Shown piece after piece: positions 14,095 to 27,385 of a stretch of 64,000 bases of DNA. This stretch comes from Dasypus novemcinctus. Lineage: Eukaryota > Chordata > Mammalia > Cingulata > Dasypodidae. Below the pieces are notes generated by a model. That model had not been told where the DNA came from and made no database searches. It saw only the letters and a program-made list of their open reading frames with translations. Location of the stretch: the NCBI RefSeq assembly GCF_030445035.2, contig NC_080673.1:188709216-188773215 (forward strand). Direction: 5' to 3'. The position numbers were made by a program, and so were the translations under genes. How positions within the stretch are numbered: the first letter of the stretch is position 1; each line of letters starts with the position of its first letter.

Positions 14095-14352
14095 ATGTAT
14101 GAATAATAACATAACAATAATAATAGCTAATGCATAGCACTTATTATATGCCAGGTACTGTTCTAAATCCTATCGATGTAGTGAATAATTTACACTTCCA
14201 TGAGGTAAATTCTGTTATAATACCTGTTTTACGGAAGAGGACACTGAGGCACACAGAGGGTCGGGTAATCAAGTGATTTTCCTAAGGTTACACATTGAGC
14301 GATTCATTCCCAGGCAGTCTGAGTTCAAAGTCGATACTCATAACCACTACAT
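14095..14352 (-). repeat. MIR SINE, near full length, reverse
   Basis: Order: 'ataatagctaatgcatagca', 'tatatgccaggtactg', 'aagaggacactgaggcac', 'ctaaggttacac', 'ataaccactacattat'. This is the reversed MIR with most of its length kept. Confidence 0.8.
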
Positions 14353-16639
14353 TATAATGAATGACCATTTGGGGCGGGGGAGAGGGGTAGTAAGTGAAAA
14401 ACAGTTGAGAAAGTTTTGCTAGAGGAGTGAGGCTTATATGAGGAGGGCACACGGCTACTGTAACTAAGAGGCAAGGAAGGACTAGAGAAACCAGCTTGCA
14501 ATTTCCAGTCAGCTGCAATAAAATCTGCTCAGCTAGAGTACAGCGCATATGCTGTGATTGCAATGAAAAGGTTGAAGAGGTAAAACGGAATAACATTATG
14601 GTGAGTCTTGAAAGCTAAAAGTTTGATACAACAGGGAGTTAATTTCAACTAACCTAATCGTTGCAGAGTTCTAATCAAAAGAATTTTTATATATTACATC
14701 TCCCAATCACAATACATGCAATTGTTTCAGTAGAGCAACTATGAAACATTTGTAATATAATTGTTTGTATTTAAACACCTATTTCTTTTTTTTTAAAACA
14801 GGCAAATTTGGAGAATTTACCTAAAATAAATTCTGGGAACCGTTCTTTTTCAGTTCTAGTCAGAGTTTCATAACAACTAATAGATTAAATTTTAACAAGG
14901 GCTTTCTCTCAGTGTATCACTGACTTTTTAATATAAAAGCACCACATTTATCTAAGTTAAATTGCATTTCCTATAATTTTCCAAAAATTTACTTGGGAAT
15001 TCACAAATTCTTCATGTTTCTTAAACCTTCAATATCTCCCCACCCCATCCTTCCAACCACTCACACACACACCACACTTGGTTGCCTAGAATACTGGTTG
15101 GTATAATAAACTATCATTTAGAATATACCTATTATCCAGTACATTCAACAACCAGCTTTTGTCATTCCTCTCCTTCTCTTTCTCTTGAATGCTTCTTAAC
15201 TTCTGGGCATTTTGTGTTTTGCAGTTGCAGTTCAACCAAAAGGTGGGACTTTACATAAAGGAGATAAAATGCATAGCAATATTCCTACTTCTAGGTTTTT
15301 TTGTTACTAGAGACTTGGAGGAGAAGCAATTTAGGAAAAAAAAAAAAAGATCAATGAGGTTAAAAAAGAAAAAAAATGAGAAAAGCTGAAACATGATAGA
15401 AGTAAGGAGAGCAAATAACATTGTACAAAGTGCCTACATAATGCTCAACAGTATTTGTGAATGAGAATATAATTCTTGGTTCAAAGAAGGGTTTTCTATT
15501 AAGAGATTTTAGTAACATTCAGTCCTCCTTGCACTCTTTTACCATGAATAATGCAGAAAGCCAGTTTTATCCAGAGGCATGATGGAGAAGGCATTTGGTT
15601 TTTAAACTTAAAAAAAAACAAAATTAAAAGGGATGAAAATCTTTCAGTGTGAATAAAAATAATGTGCTTAAATAGAAAAAAAAACCACTCTATAATGGCA
15701 TGTTCATTTCTGGAAATTGCTTAAAGCTTTACTTTCACTGCAGTTATCTTGGTAAATACTTTAAGAATTTTTCTATATTCCAATATGAAGTTATATAACC
15801 AGATTAAATGAGAAGAGAAATAGGTATAAAGTCTAATAATGTTTTTTTAGGTAAAATTTATTTCGACTTTAAAAAATGAAATAACAGACAGAAAGCCACT
15901 TAACAAATCCTGGAAGCATTACTTTAAAAAATAATGTTCTAAGAAAAATATTTTTGAAGTGTGGCTGAGTATGCAGCTGCCCTTGAAAGCATAAATTGTA
16001 TTTTCCAAATATTATTACTCTGCCTCAACACCAACCCTTTATAGTTTACTGTTTCACAAAAGAGCAAGAGTAAATTAAAGTATTTCATAACATCTAATCT
16101 CTAGTAAATAATGAAGAGAAAATGAATTTTCATACTCATGGTATAACTGCCTATTTTTAATATATAAATTTCTTTCCACGTAATAGTAACTAACTCCAAT
16201 AAAACAAAAATAATGATAATAATAATTGGTATGATTCCCACTGAATTCTTTTGCCTATGATTAACCCTTCTGAGACAGATTCCATAAAAAATGTAACTGC
16301 AATGGTAGTTTACAAGATGTGAATTAGCAGTCGAAAAGAATTCAACTTAAGATAAACTAATTGGTAATTTCAAATGCTTTACAGTAGAAACTTTAGCATG
16401 TAATTTAAATAATATTAAGATATTAAATGTTTGCACAAAAGTAAAGTGTTCAATTAAGAGGTGTTTTAATGTATTAATCCAGAAGCCTTTTAAATAAGCA
16501 CACTAGATTTAAAATGTAATTTCAATTAATATTTTAGAAAAAAAGGTTCAAGGTTAAACTGTTCATCTTCCTTAAAAAGTTTATAATGTCTTTTGTGTCT
16601 CTACTTACAAAAAGAAATCTCAATGAAACTTGGATATTA

Positions 16640-17470
16640 AAACCTCCCAGGAAACCAACAATAAAAGCTGCTAAGAATTTCACAAGTTTTTTTTTCCTTA
16701 GGTGTTAATTAAATGATCATTTAACACTTAAATGTAAACACAAGGTTTTCATCTCCTGACAGCACAGCCTATTATAAATCCCGGGTAATAAAAGTCTTGG
16801 TGCTAAGGCTCTGAACCAAGTTCCCACAACATTCTAAGCAGGCTTGTCGTGGCTAAGGTTAAGCATCTAGACACAAAACAAAGCTTGCGCCTACTCGACT
16901 TCCAGTCCAATTTTCCCATCGCCCAGTGACCTAGGTAACACTTGGAGCAATAAAGAATAAATTTAATTTCTCCAGCATTTTGTGAGGATTAGGAACAATT
17001 GTTAGCCTGCAATGACTTTTTATCCTTGGATTCTTTTTCCTCCAGAGCATTTCTCCAGCCCTAAAAGAGAATTCTGATGGTTTAAGACATAGAACAAACA
17101 GAACTTTAAATTAGGCCTTTTTCAATCAATTGGAACTGTTGGAGGGGAAGCAATCAACCTTTCTCTGTGCTGTTCTCAGCTATTCACATACTGCAAGCTT
17201 TAATCTTTCACTAGTAGAAGAAACCTATCACGATGGGGCAAAGCTATCTTTTCCCATTCAGTTTCTAGACTTATTTACTTCTCTTTTCTCTGTTGTTTTT
17301 TTTTAAGCACTTAAATCAAGTTGCCATACTTAGCTGTACACATTCATCTGGAGGATGTTTCAAGAGGCACAGATGTTCTCTTAATAACATTTCACACCAC
17401 AATGTTGTGCCCTAGTCCACTGCCGTTTTACTTTTCATTGCTTCCTTTTCCAGGATTTAGTGCCCTTTTT
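16640..17470. other. Repeat-free intronic block, unassigned
   Basis: About 800 bp of more balanced base composition than the surrounding AT-rich intron, with no repeat I recognise. It includes a 14-bp perfect palindrome (TAAATGATCATTTA, about 16708-16721) between GTGTTAA and TTAACAC arms. It could be a conserved non-coding element, but that is inference from composition alone. Confidence 0.3.
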
Positions 17471-18889
17471 AACTTCTACCCAAAGGTTACTTATATAAAA
17501 ATTCACCAAATATTTCAAGGTTGCCACTCCATAAAGAAATCAGCAATTGAATCACTGTTGCAATTAACTCAGTTATGGGTAACAAGTAATGAAGATAGCA
17601 TACATCACATCTGTCAAATGACAACACTTACATACTTATGAGAAGTACTGGAACTATGGCTAAAGGTAAAACACCAAAAATAATTATCACTTATATAAAC
17701 ATATTTCATTATAAAATATTGATTGGTTAAATTCAAAATGCTAAAAGATTTCAAATTATACAGCATTTTGATAAAATTTGTAGACTAAAATGCAGTTAAA
17801 ATCACATATGCAATTTATTTAAAGATGACAAAATATTCCACATATCAAATCATAGCTATATATTACTAGGCCAATGAAATAATTAGGTCATATTTTTCAG
17901 CAATCTTATTGTTTTAATATTTTTAATTAATGATAAAAATGATATTCTTGAGCAACTTATGTAAATCTTTTGAATAATTTTCAGAATAATTTGCCTACAG
18001 TTTACCTGTAGTTTAAAGAGTTTGTACTCAGCATTTTCTAGGTAATTCATGTTTTTCTTTATATCGCCCATAGGAAAAACACATTGTAATACAATCCAAG
18101 TAAATGGACTAACATGAACAGTTCCTGAATTATAATATCTTTGTTTCTACCCCTAATTCATTTTATATGGGAGTTTTAAAAAAATATGAATCAACTGGAA
18201 GAACTATCTTTAAGAGTATACTGGTCACAATATATACCTTCTATGGCCAAGGAAAAAGAAAGAAAATGGTGCAATTGCCCATTTTATATTCATTTGTAGG
18301 GGCAAGAAAGTAAATGTGAATATACTTATCTATGTATCATTACACTGAGGCTAAACGCAAGAGGATCAGGAAATTTACTGACTGTGGGCAAGTTCCAAGC
18401 ATATCTGTGTGACTATTACTTTCTTTCTTTATTTTGTTTTTGCAATGAAAGAATGATAATAATATGAATATAAATTCTTATCATAATCAAAAGTTGACAA
18501 TTTCTTTTACCACAAATTCTAACTTTTGATTTAAAATACCTCCAGATGGTATATGTGATGATCATCCCCATTTTATAGATAAGGAAAGTTGACTGGAGAG
18601 GTGTCAATTGACTTTCAAAGATAACAGAGCCACTAATATCTGAGAAGACATTTAAACACTATATGATATAAATTAATTGATTTTCAGCATCTTGTAATAT
18701 AATATATTTATATTATAACTTACATATAACCAAAACCCTATTAATGCATTCCTAGAAATAATATTTATGTAAAATTCATTCCCAAAATTATAATTTTAAG
18801 TCTCCAATGGTGACTTGATGATTTACAGTCAAATTTTAAAATGCTCCCTCATGATACTATCCTTTTGACATGATAACCATATATCTACA

Positions 18890-20220
18890 TTCATGTTTCA
18901 GGAGACAAGATCACTCACAACGAACTCTCTTGGGTTTAATTTACATATTACAGGCCAGATATTAGCAATGTTGAAAGGCTCACAAATAACAGGGTGCAAA
19001 TACTGTACCAGGTTCTATGCCACTGTAAGTCACAGTATTCTCCAAGTCCAAGTTGGCATACCATGGATACTTGGTGGTGGTGATAGAAACTATTACATTT
19101 GGGAAAGCAACCATTGAAATAAGTACCTTTGAGTGTGAAAGACCTTCTTCCATTTGGTTTACCTAAGCAATGGACTCTACTGTGGATTTCACAATGGGAA
19201 AGTCTGCTCTGTGGGCTGGCAACAGCCAAAACTCACCAATTTCTGGCTTTCTCCAGCAAGGACTCTTCTCTTAGGGATCTCTTTGAAGTGTATAAAAACT
19301 ATCAACACCAGACCTGGCAAAATCTCACGTACAATCTTGATCTTTATTTGAATTATAACCTCTAACTCACAGGCTTACATGTTGATTTTAAAAACAAAAT
19401 CAAAACTAGGTCCTGTTCAATGGCTTGCTTTTTATTTTTCTACAACAAATGGTAATGGCTAAGCCTCTGGAGTATGTTCAGATACCTATATATCAAGTCT
19501 TTTGTCCACCTACTTAAAACAAATCTTTGCTGACATAATGGTAATCTTTGTAATTAAATACTCCTCCTACAGCTCCACTTTAATTTTGAAGTGGCAAAAA
19601 CAGAGTCCTTTGGGCCCAATAATTATAAAATCAAAACCCTGGATTAATAAACCATACAGTATTCAGCATCTTAATTGTCTTAATCACTGAAGGCTACGAC
19701 TTCTTAAATTTCCCCCTCTCTTATTGGTTCTTTGTTTTCTGAGATAGTTAATCTGTTCCATTTAGCAAAGTATCAGGATTAACAATACAGATAGTCCATC
19801 CTTGCACCAAATTTAACCCATACATGGCACCCTTCTGAAGAACTTTCATACCCCCTCGTACAGGAAGCTCTTCACTCAGCAATGGAAATCAGCAGTAGCT
19901 ATCATGGCAGCTCTCGAGATGAGTTATGATGTCGAGCTGGCTGGACAACAGTAACCGGTAGCAACCATAACCTGCAATTCCGGCACCAATGCTGTCAGAT
20001 TTATTGTGGCAGGGGCCAACCAGGCCAAGAGTAAAATGAAGCTGGAAACTATAGCACCTGACACCTCAAGTCGCCCGCACTTTAATCAGGGCTGGCAGAA
20101 ATTAATTCAAGAGGAATTTTTACACAGACTCTACTGTAGTATTCTGCTTTTTTTTTCTGGATTACGAGACTCCTATGAGACCAAATTGACATCAGAGAAC
20201 TGTTCAGGGAGTTAGTTTCA
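18890..20220. other. Unassigned intronic block with a CpG cluster
   Basis: No repeat signature recognised. The section 19895-20085 has several CpGs (CTCGAG, GTCGAG, ACCGG, TTCCGG, GTCGCCCG) in an otherwise CpG-poor intron, plus a CTGTCA (MEIS/PBX-like) motif. Short open frames are present on both strands, but none resembles a protein I know. It may be a regulatory element or an old unrecognised repeat. Confidence 0.3.
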
Positions 20221-23200
20221 TATATGTATTGTATTATATTAAATTAAGGTATATTTTTCTTAGATGAAAAGTGAACCATTTTGATTTTGTTGTCTCTACC
20301 AAAACCCTTCAGGGTTTAGAAAACCTAAGGAGAACAAACATTTAATTAGCTGAATTATCCTTTAAATTTAATTTGGTCCTCCATTATTCATAATTTCTAC
20401 CTAGAGTAACTATTTGCTCATTCAAGTTACAAATCCTGACCCCGACAGAGATTTAATTCAATACATCAAACACGTACTAAGAGCCTTCGAAAGGTCAAGG
20501 CTTATACTAGACCCTGGGGCGGGGGCGGTATCAAAAAATGTTTTTGTAATACATGTATACCAGCATCTATATAGATAATTGTAGAAAAAGAAAACTAAGA
20601 TAATAACTGGCAAGGACAGTACTGGTTGTATCTGGGTGGTGAGATAATACATAATTTCAACTTCCTTCTTTCTATTTTTCTGAATTGTCTAAATCTTTTT
20701 ACAATGAGCACATGGTAGTCTTAAAAAACATAATAAAAAGAAAATATCTGGCTGCTTCTATGAGAGTGGGAAAAATAATAATAAAAATTAATTATGTATT
20801 TGTTATGCTTAGAAAATTTCAGTTTTTACCTTAATAAAATAAAAAATAACTTTTCCTCTTAAAAATCCAAATTATTATAGTTATCAAAAATAATTCTGAG
20901 AATCTGAGATCCTATCCAAAAGCAAATGAATTGTGACCTGACCAATCAAATTAAATGCTCAAAATCATTTATCTCAGGAGACACTGGGCTATAAAAAGAG
21001 TTCTTAATTTTTAAAGTACTATTTATACTGTTAGATTATTTAGTGGCTCTAAAGCTTACTGGAGAATACTTAATGCTACTTGCAAGCCAGAAATAAAAAG
21101 TTTTTATTCAAAGAAATAAAGAAAATGAGTTCCTGGGACATACATGTTATTTTTTGTTTGTTGCTTCTGTTGGGGTTGGTTTGGATGGATATAAGAGAAA
21201 AATGATCTTATTTGTAAAGTGCTTTGGATACTTAAGCTTATGTTAGAAGTCTGGGTAAATATAATAATAGTCCAAAAAATAAACTGAAAACCGCAAAACA
21301 AATATTTATAACCAAATGCCTAACCGCAGTACTACCAATGAAATTCCTTTCTAATGAGCTGGATTTCTAGTTGCAAAATCAAGTAGGAAAGTGTGCATCA
21401 CTCACTGGTAAGTCACCTTTAGGGTAACATTTATTGGGAAGATTTATATATGCTATTTATAAATAACAATCCATCATAATCAACTGGTTCAAAACTCACT
21501 GCAATATCTTTTCCAATCAACCAGTTGCAGACTGCCCTAAAAATTATTTTCTCCACTCTTAGGTATGTAGGTAATAAAAACACAATCTCAGTTTTGGAGT
21601 TGAGCAAAGGCAAAGATGCAGTATCTATGTAAATTAAGGAAACTAAGTGCTGTGTCTTTTAAACTCCAACCTATTGCTCCCTTAACTTACACTTTCCATC
21701 TGTCAACAAATGCTCATAATTTTATTACACTGTCCTGTAGTTTATGCAGAGTTGGTATTATTTTACAGAGTTCTGTTAATGGACTGGATAAATGGTAATG
21801 CTATTTAAACTAGTCTCCTGCTCCAACAAACACAGCTGCAAGTGTACTACTATTTCTGGGCAAACATCTTGACCTGAACATGTAGTGCTCTCTCAACCAG
21901 TCCAAAGAGAAATTGGAGCAGACAGCAAAGGAAAAAGCATATTTGGCCGCTAGCAGCAACCAACCGTGTCGAATCATAATTCATATCCAGTGTACCCTCT
22001 TTTTCTTTTATATTGCATTTAGAGTCTGCAAAAAGCATATGTGCTTCTTCACCTGGCATCTCATTTTCGGCCAAGAGTCAAACGGTGATTATTTGTTACT
22101 AAAGTCCAAAGAAAATCTGCATAATATCCAGTACATCAGACGAGCATTAATCTATGGAGACAATGATAAAAATCAAGCACCAATGTATTAACTATATATT
22201 AGATGGGTAAACTTTTTCACTGTTCATATATATAACAATAGCATTAAATAGAGGTAAAAGATACAATATGTTAAAAAATGATTATAATAAAATTTACTAA
22301 TTAGCATTATGCAACAATTTATAAAAGAAAATAAAACTTCCGTGTTTTTTCATGAATTCTAGATATGTACAGTTCTACTGAATTAAACAGTAGGTGCAAT
22401 TATGGATTATTTAATATATACATGCAACAACCAGGCAAATATGTTCCCTGTCCCAAGATTGTGTCCCTATTATTTATCAAAAACCTTGTATATTTTTTCT
22501 GTTACTTACTCTTCTTGTGAAAGAAAGGTTCATTTTTAAATGAACATTTTAAAACACATTTTTTTGAAAACAGTTTTGTGCACATTTTCCATCTGCCAGG
22601 ACATTTGTTTTTCATGAGCTCCTAGGCATCCGTATTATATGCAGAAATTTTGAACCTGCATCTTTGCTCTCAGAATTCACACTAGCTGTCAGCCGCACAG
22701 CTTTTGTTCATTTGTTTAGTAAAGACTATCAAGGATGGCTTTTTAACATAACTAGTAAGCATAAGAAAAAGTGGGCAAATATAGCTTATAACTGATGCTC
22801 TCAAGAGAAATATCCTTGTTAAAAATCTGCCAAGTCTAATTGAAGTGACAGAACAGTTACTCCACTCAAAAGAAGATTCCTGACTTGAGGATATGGACAA
22901 AAATTACAGTTTTATGTTTCTAGGTGCATGCTTATATCAGGCATCCAATCCCAAGGAAAGAGGAATATTTTGTTAATATTAGATTTTAAACTAGCAAGCA
23001 ATAACTTCAGAGATATCAAAGCATTCAAGTCCTCTTGAAAAGTACCTCAACCTAACAAAAATACAATATTATCTCTCATTACTCCCCAAAAGAAATCCTT
23101 TGAGTCAAGGAGACACATGAGAACTCTAAACCCATTTTCCAGCTCACATTTTCCCCCCTTTATAAGACATGGATTTAATTCATTTGAAATTCTTGATTTA

Positions 23201-23899
23201 AAGTTTTCAAAGTTTCATGGGTTCTATTTCTTTAATTTATTCCATAGAGAATTCAAGTGTTCTTCTTTCTTATAGCAGATTCATAAAGATACAAATTCAT
23301 AACAAAATATAAAAGAAAACCTCTTTGCCCACTATGTGATACTGTCAAACAGGGCAAAATGTCAAATATTATAATTTGCTTGTGGGGAATTCTGCAATGA
23401 ATGACACCCTCTAAGAACTGTCGGAAGAATTAATCCAAGTGCTCCTAGACTAAAAACCAAAAATCCTTCTTCCTCATATATAGTGTTGAAATTTCTTCCT
23501 ACATTTTCCTTAAATTTTAGATGTCAGTTAGCATTGCTTAAATTCTATTTTTACAGTTACATAGAAAAGAACGATTTCTAGACTGCTATGTATTGTTTTT
23601 ATGTGCGCACTATTAGCAAACTTATATGTTTAACTTAACTCATTGTATACTGGCCCTGGAGTTGATTCTTCAAAAACTCTTCAATAACCAAAAATTACTC
23701 AAGAAAGTAGAATACTATTAAAACCATCCCTGCTTCCCTTTCAAGACACTAAGTACAAATATTTAACTATAAGTACCAACTGATATACAAACATGCAATC
23801 TTTATAATAGCCTACATGCTATTCTTTGCCAAAAAAAAAAAAAAAAGTCCCTAGAGAATTCTTGTTAAAAAGACTGTCTCAAAGTTTCTTTATTTGATT

Positions 23900-24342
23900 T
23901 TTTTAATTTGCTTAAAGTGGGCCAATTAACCAGCAGGGAACACAAAGAGGAGAAATACTGCTAGGTGACTTTGGCTATCCTTAGAGGACCAGTATCAGGA
24001 AAGGCATACTCTAGAGAGAAGATGTGGTGCAGCAGCTGGTTACAGCATCCTCTTCATCAGCTGGGAAAGCTCCCTCTGCGGTGAGTTAAGGTGTCAGGAG
24101 GACCAAAGAGATCTGGCTACAAGGGAGGGGGTTGGGAAGGATAGTCCTACCACTTCTGGAATTGGTAACATTGAACTAGTAGGCTTCAAAGCCTTGGCTA
24201 CAGAGTCAAGTTCAGGAAAAGAAGAATGGTCACTTTCTCTGCAAACACACCCAAATGGGACCTCCCCATCATCCAGATGAGGACCACTCTGAGAAACTTC
24301 CTCTAGACATTCCTGCAGCTTTCTCCCAATGGTCATGACCAT
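23900..24342 (-). other. Unassigned segment with an 82-codon minus frame
   Basis: A GC-richer segment in the AT-rich intron. An open frame at 24094-24342 reads MVMTIGRKLQECLEEV and onwards, and neighbouring frames further along the minus strand look similarly non-repetitive. I do not recognise the protein. There is no adjoining poly(A) on the right side for a processed pseudogene, since the A17 run lies beyond its 3' end on the opposite strand. Probably non-coding; a decayed pseudogene is an alternative. Confidence 0.2.
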
Positions 24343-25126
24343 TAATAATGATTGTTATTTATTTTTCTATCACTTTGTAGCTCATCTACCATCCACACAA
24401 AACCATTTATATGCCTGAAAATCTAATTTTTAAGAGCTTTCAAAATGTGTTTTCACTATTATACATTAGGTCAGCAAACAAGCATTCCAGGTAGGAAAAA
24501 CTAATTCTGCCTAATACTCACATTATTCTTCTTCCAAAGAACTACTTCCTTTAACAGTCTATGATGTATGTGATATGAGAACCATGCCTCACAGTTTGCA
24601 TATTGCAGTTTGGAATTCTGGCTTTTGAAGAACATGTAAGAGGAAATTCACAGCCATATTTAAAAACCTTATAATAATATTTCCAGACTAATAAATACTA
24701 CAACTCAAATGCAAAAGCAATATAAAAAAAAATCTGACATTAAGAACCTGAACTTTTACAAGAAAACAGTGCCAACTTTCTCTTAAGAGGAAGTACAGTA
24801 GCAATTCTTCCCTTCAGAACTTAATCAAAACTTTCCATAAAGAAGTAAGGTAAATCTCACCATCACCACATGAGCAAACAGAATACAAGTACCACAGCAT
24901 ATACCTAAACCACTAAATTCTAACCAAATAAAACAATTGGAACCACTGAAAAACCAATCATCTACTCCTTGGGCTAGGGTGGAGGGAGAGGGAAAAGAGG
25001 CAAACTTTTAATCCATTAATCTATTGGTGAATAGATTCCAGGAAAGCACAAGGAAACAGATCTAAATTTATTTAATAAAACACAAGGTTCTACCCAAAGC
25101 AGCAATTACTATTTATGTCTACTTAC

Positions 25127-25198
25127 AGCCTGTACAACTTCGAAGTCCCAAGAAACAGCAACTCAGGAAACAGCTGAAGGTGATTTCTGTTTAAACGC
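25127..25198 (-). CDS. SLIT2: SLIT2 exon 4: third leucine-rich repeat
   Basis: A 72-nt phase-2 exon encoding residues 109-131, beginning [10 protein letters not shown] and ending GTSKLYR, with the last two bases (CT) of Leu132. It is the next LRR of domain D1. The acceptor is CTCAAAAG after a T-rich tract, and the donor is GTAAGTAG at 25126 downward. Residue 127 is Ser where I recall Ala in human SLIT2, a mild change. It is separated from exon 3 by a 12.2-kb intron. No further exon is seen in the remaining 25 kb. Confidence 0.97.
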
Positions 25199-27074
25199 CT
25201 TTTGAGAAAAACAAAAACAAAGCTTATGTTACATAGAAAATAACCAACAATGAGACTGTGATTTGGTAGTGTCATGCCTCATCCTGTATTTTAGAAGAGA
25301 ATGAAATGACATTCAAGAGAATTCAAGCATTGCACATCAAAAGTTGGTTACACCTTTTGTTACATGACTGTTTAAAGCAATTTTCCATTGTGCTTACTCA
25401 GATGATGATTACTGGGGCCTAAACTCTAAACTCAAATCCCATGCAACATCAGTCAACCAGAATATACACAAGGATAAAGGATTTCATGAGTCAGGCTCTA
25501 GTGTCTAGGTTAGGTAAGTAGTTCAATATACAGCAGAAATAACACAGCAAATGTGTCCTTCAATAATTCATACACTATCCCAAATGGCCTAAATTTTCAG
25601 CCAAGACACTGTGGTTAGATGGAACAATTTTGTTAGCTTCTCATTTAGTTAAAGAAAAGGAAAAAAAAAAAAAAGTGGGAGTGTGGCCTTGATTTGCAGC
25701 CACAGGCAAACTTAGAAGAAAACCAGCAAAATTCAAACTTCATCCCACTGCTCCCAACACTTAATCTGAATTGAAGGTGCAGAGCCTTCGACAGTAGGCA
25801 GCAAAACCTACTGTCAGGAGTGCCAGGAAATGTTTAAAGAATGTTTAAAATGTTTAATACTGGAATGCTTAAAGTATTTTAGAAAAGAATCTGATTGCAA
25901 ATATAACCCATTTTAACCCTTACCTGTGTAACTAAGTTGTTTTGGACTAAGCACACTTTCTAAACAGAAGGCAAATTCTGGTGCTGATGCATTACTATCC
26001 CAATCCCATTCATTTTAATAGTACAGTTTAACACTTCATGAAAAATAACCATGTACCTCTCTGCCAAATTAAAATAAAATGATGACACTCTGTTGCAAAA
26101 TGTAACTAAAATGATTAACAAACTGCAATAGTTTCAGAGCAGAGTAATTTAAGCAAGGTCTAAAATCTAATGTCATCCTGAAGAAACCAGAGGTACTTCT
26201 TTAGTTCTAAAGAAAAATGTTAAGGAGCCAGATAAAGGAGAGATATCAGTCGACATATTTAAAGGGTTGGTAGGAGGAAGGAGAATTACACTTATTTAAT
26301 CTCCAGAGGGCAGAAATGGGGCCAGAGGATGTAATCCCTAAGAAAGTAGATTATAATGAAGACTTCTAAGAATTAGATATATTAAGATATGAAATGATCT
26401 TGTTGGGAAATTCTGCACTCACTCATAATCATATTCAAGCAGAGGCTACCTTTTTTTTTTTTTCCTGCAAAGGATGTACTATGAGGGAATCCTACAGGAG
26501 ATGAGCATGAGCATTTGGTTCACGTGAACTTCAGAGTGTCTTCCAACTGTAAAATGCCATGCTGCAAAGATGATAATGATAAATTTTGTTACATAAATTC
26601 ATATTATTAAGAAGTTGGCCTTCTACAGAAACATTCTCAACACTTAATAAAATGCACACTAATAAAAAATATGCCAACAGAATTAGAAAATAAATAAAAT
26701 CCATGGTGAAAGGGTGGACTTGCTTCCCACTCACTTTTTTTTATGAACAAAGCACATGACGATGTTTAATTTAAAATTAAAGCAATTTTATTTCCCCTCT
26801 GTTGGGCATGATTCTGTAGAAGGAGTACTTCCAGGGTCCACTATTATAAAATTTTGGTAAAATATAGCTTAATTCAGACCTTGATATTTTCTTTCTTTCT
26901 AAAACAAATTACAAATATTTACAATAGTGGTAATGAGAATTTTTCTGGGGAAGCAACCTTTCTTGGAAAGACTCCCATTGTCTAAGTAGCCTATCCCAAT
27001 TCCTAGGATGACAAAAATTATCTTTCTTAATCTGATTCAAACCACTGGATTAAGAGACATCATCCATATTCTTC

Positions 27075-27385
27075 AGCCATAGCAATTATGCTCCTTTGTG
27101 TCCCTATGCTTTGCAGAGGCAGCTCACAATGTTAAGTGCTTTTCCTGCTTCTTCAAGTAAGTCTTAACATCTTCTGTGAAACTGCCCCACATTCCCCTAG
27201 AGTTAGTGCCTCCCTCCAAAGCACTTGACAAATTAAGAGTCCCTCATGCTGTGTTATATTTATTCGTGTACTGATCTCTTTCCCATTAGGCTCTGAGCTC
27301 TTCAAGTATAAGAATCATAACTCTGTATTCCCTCACTTCCTCCCTGGCACTTAGTAGGTTCTTGGTAAATGCTGAATGAATAACT
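27075..27385 (+). repeat. L2 LINE 3' end
   Basis: Contains 'ccctcatgctgtgttatat', 'attaggctctgagctcttca', 'cctggcacttagtaggt' and 'aaatgctgaatgaataa', the characteristic order of the L2 3' end. Confidence 0.75.

Larger units (their letters stand above)
1..25126 (-). other. SLIT2: SLIT2 intron 4, partial
   Basis: Intron sequence 3' of exon 4, continuing off the left edge. It is AT-rich. Up to about 11 kb it carries scattered ancient repeats (MIR, L2-like, MaLR LTRs, one old LINE-1). From 14353 to 25126 almost nothing is recognisable as a repeat apart from short A runs (for example A17 at about 23829). No DAS SINE or young LINE-1 is seen anywhere in it. The stretches 1-2480, 9513-10616 and 11034-14094 hold nothing I can name except the hairpin at 13501. 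Confidence 0.85.

Noticed and set aside
1-25126. SLIT2 exon 5 or an intronic microRNA
   Set aside because: The expected exon 5 text (DLSENQIQAI type) was not found on the minus strand. The known SLIT2-hosted miR-218 lies in a much later intron.
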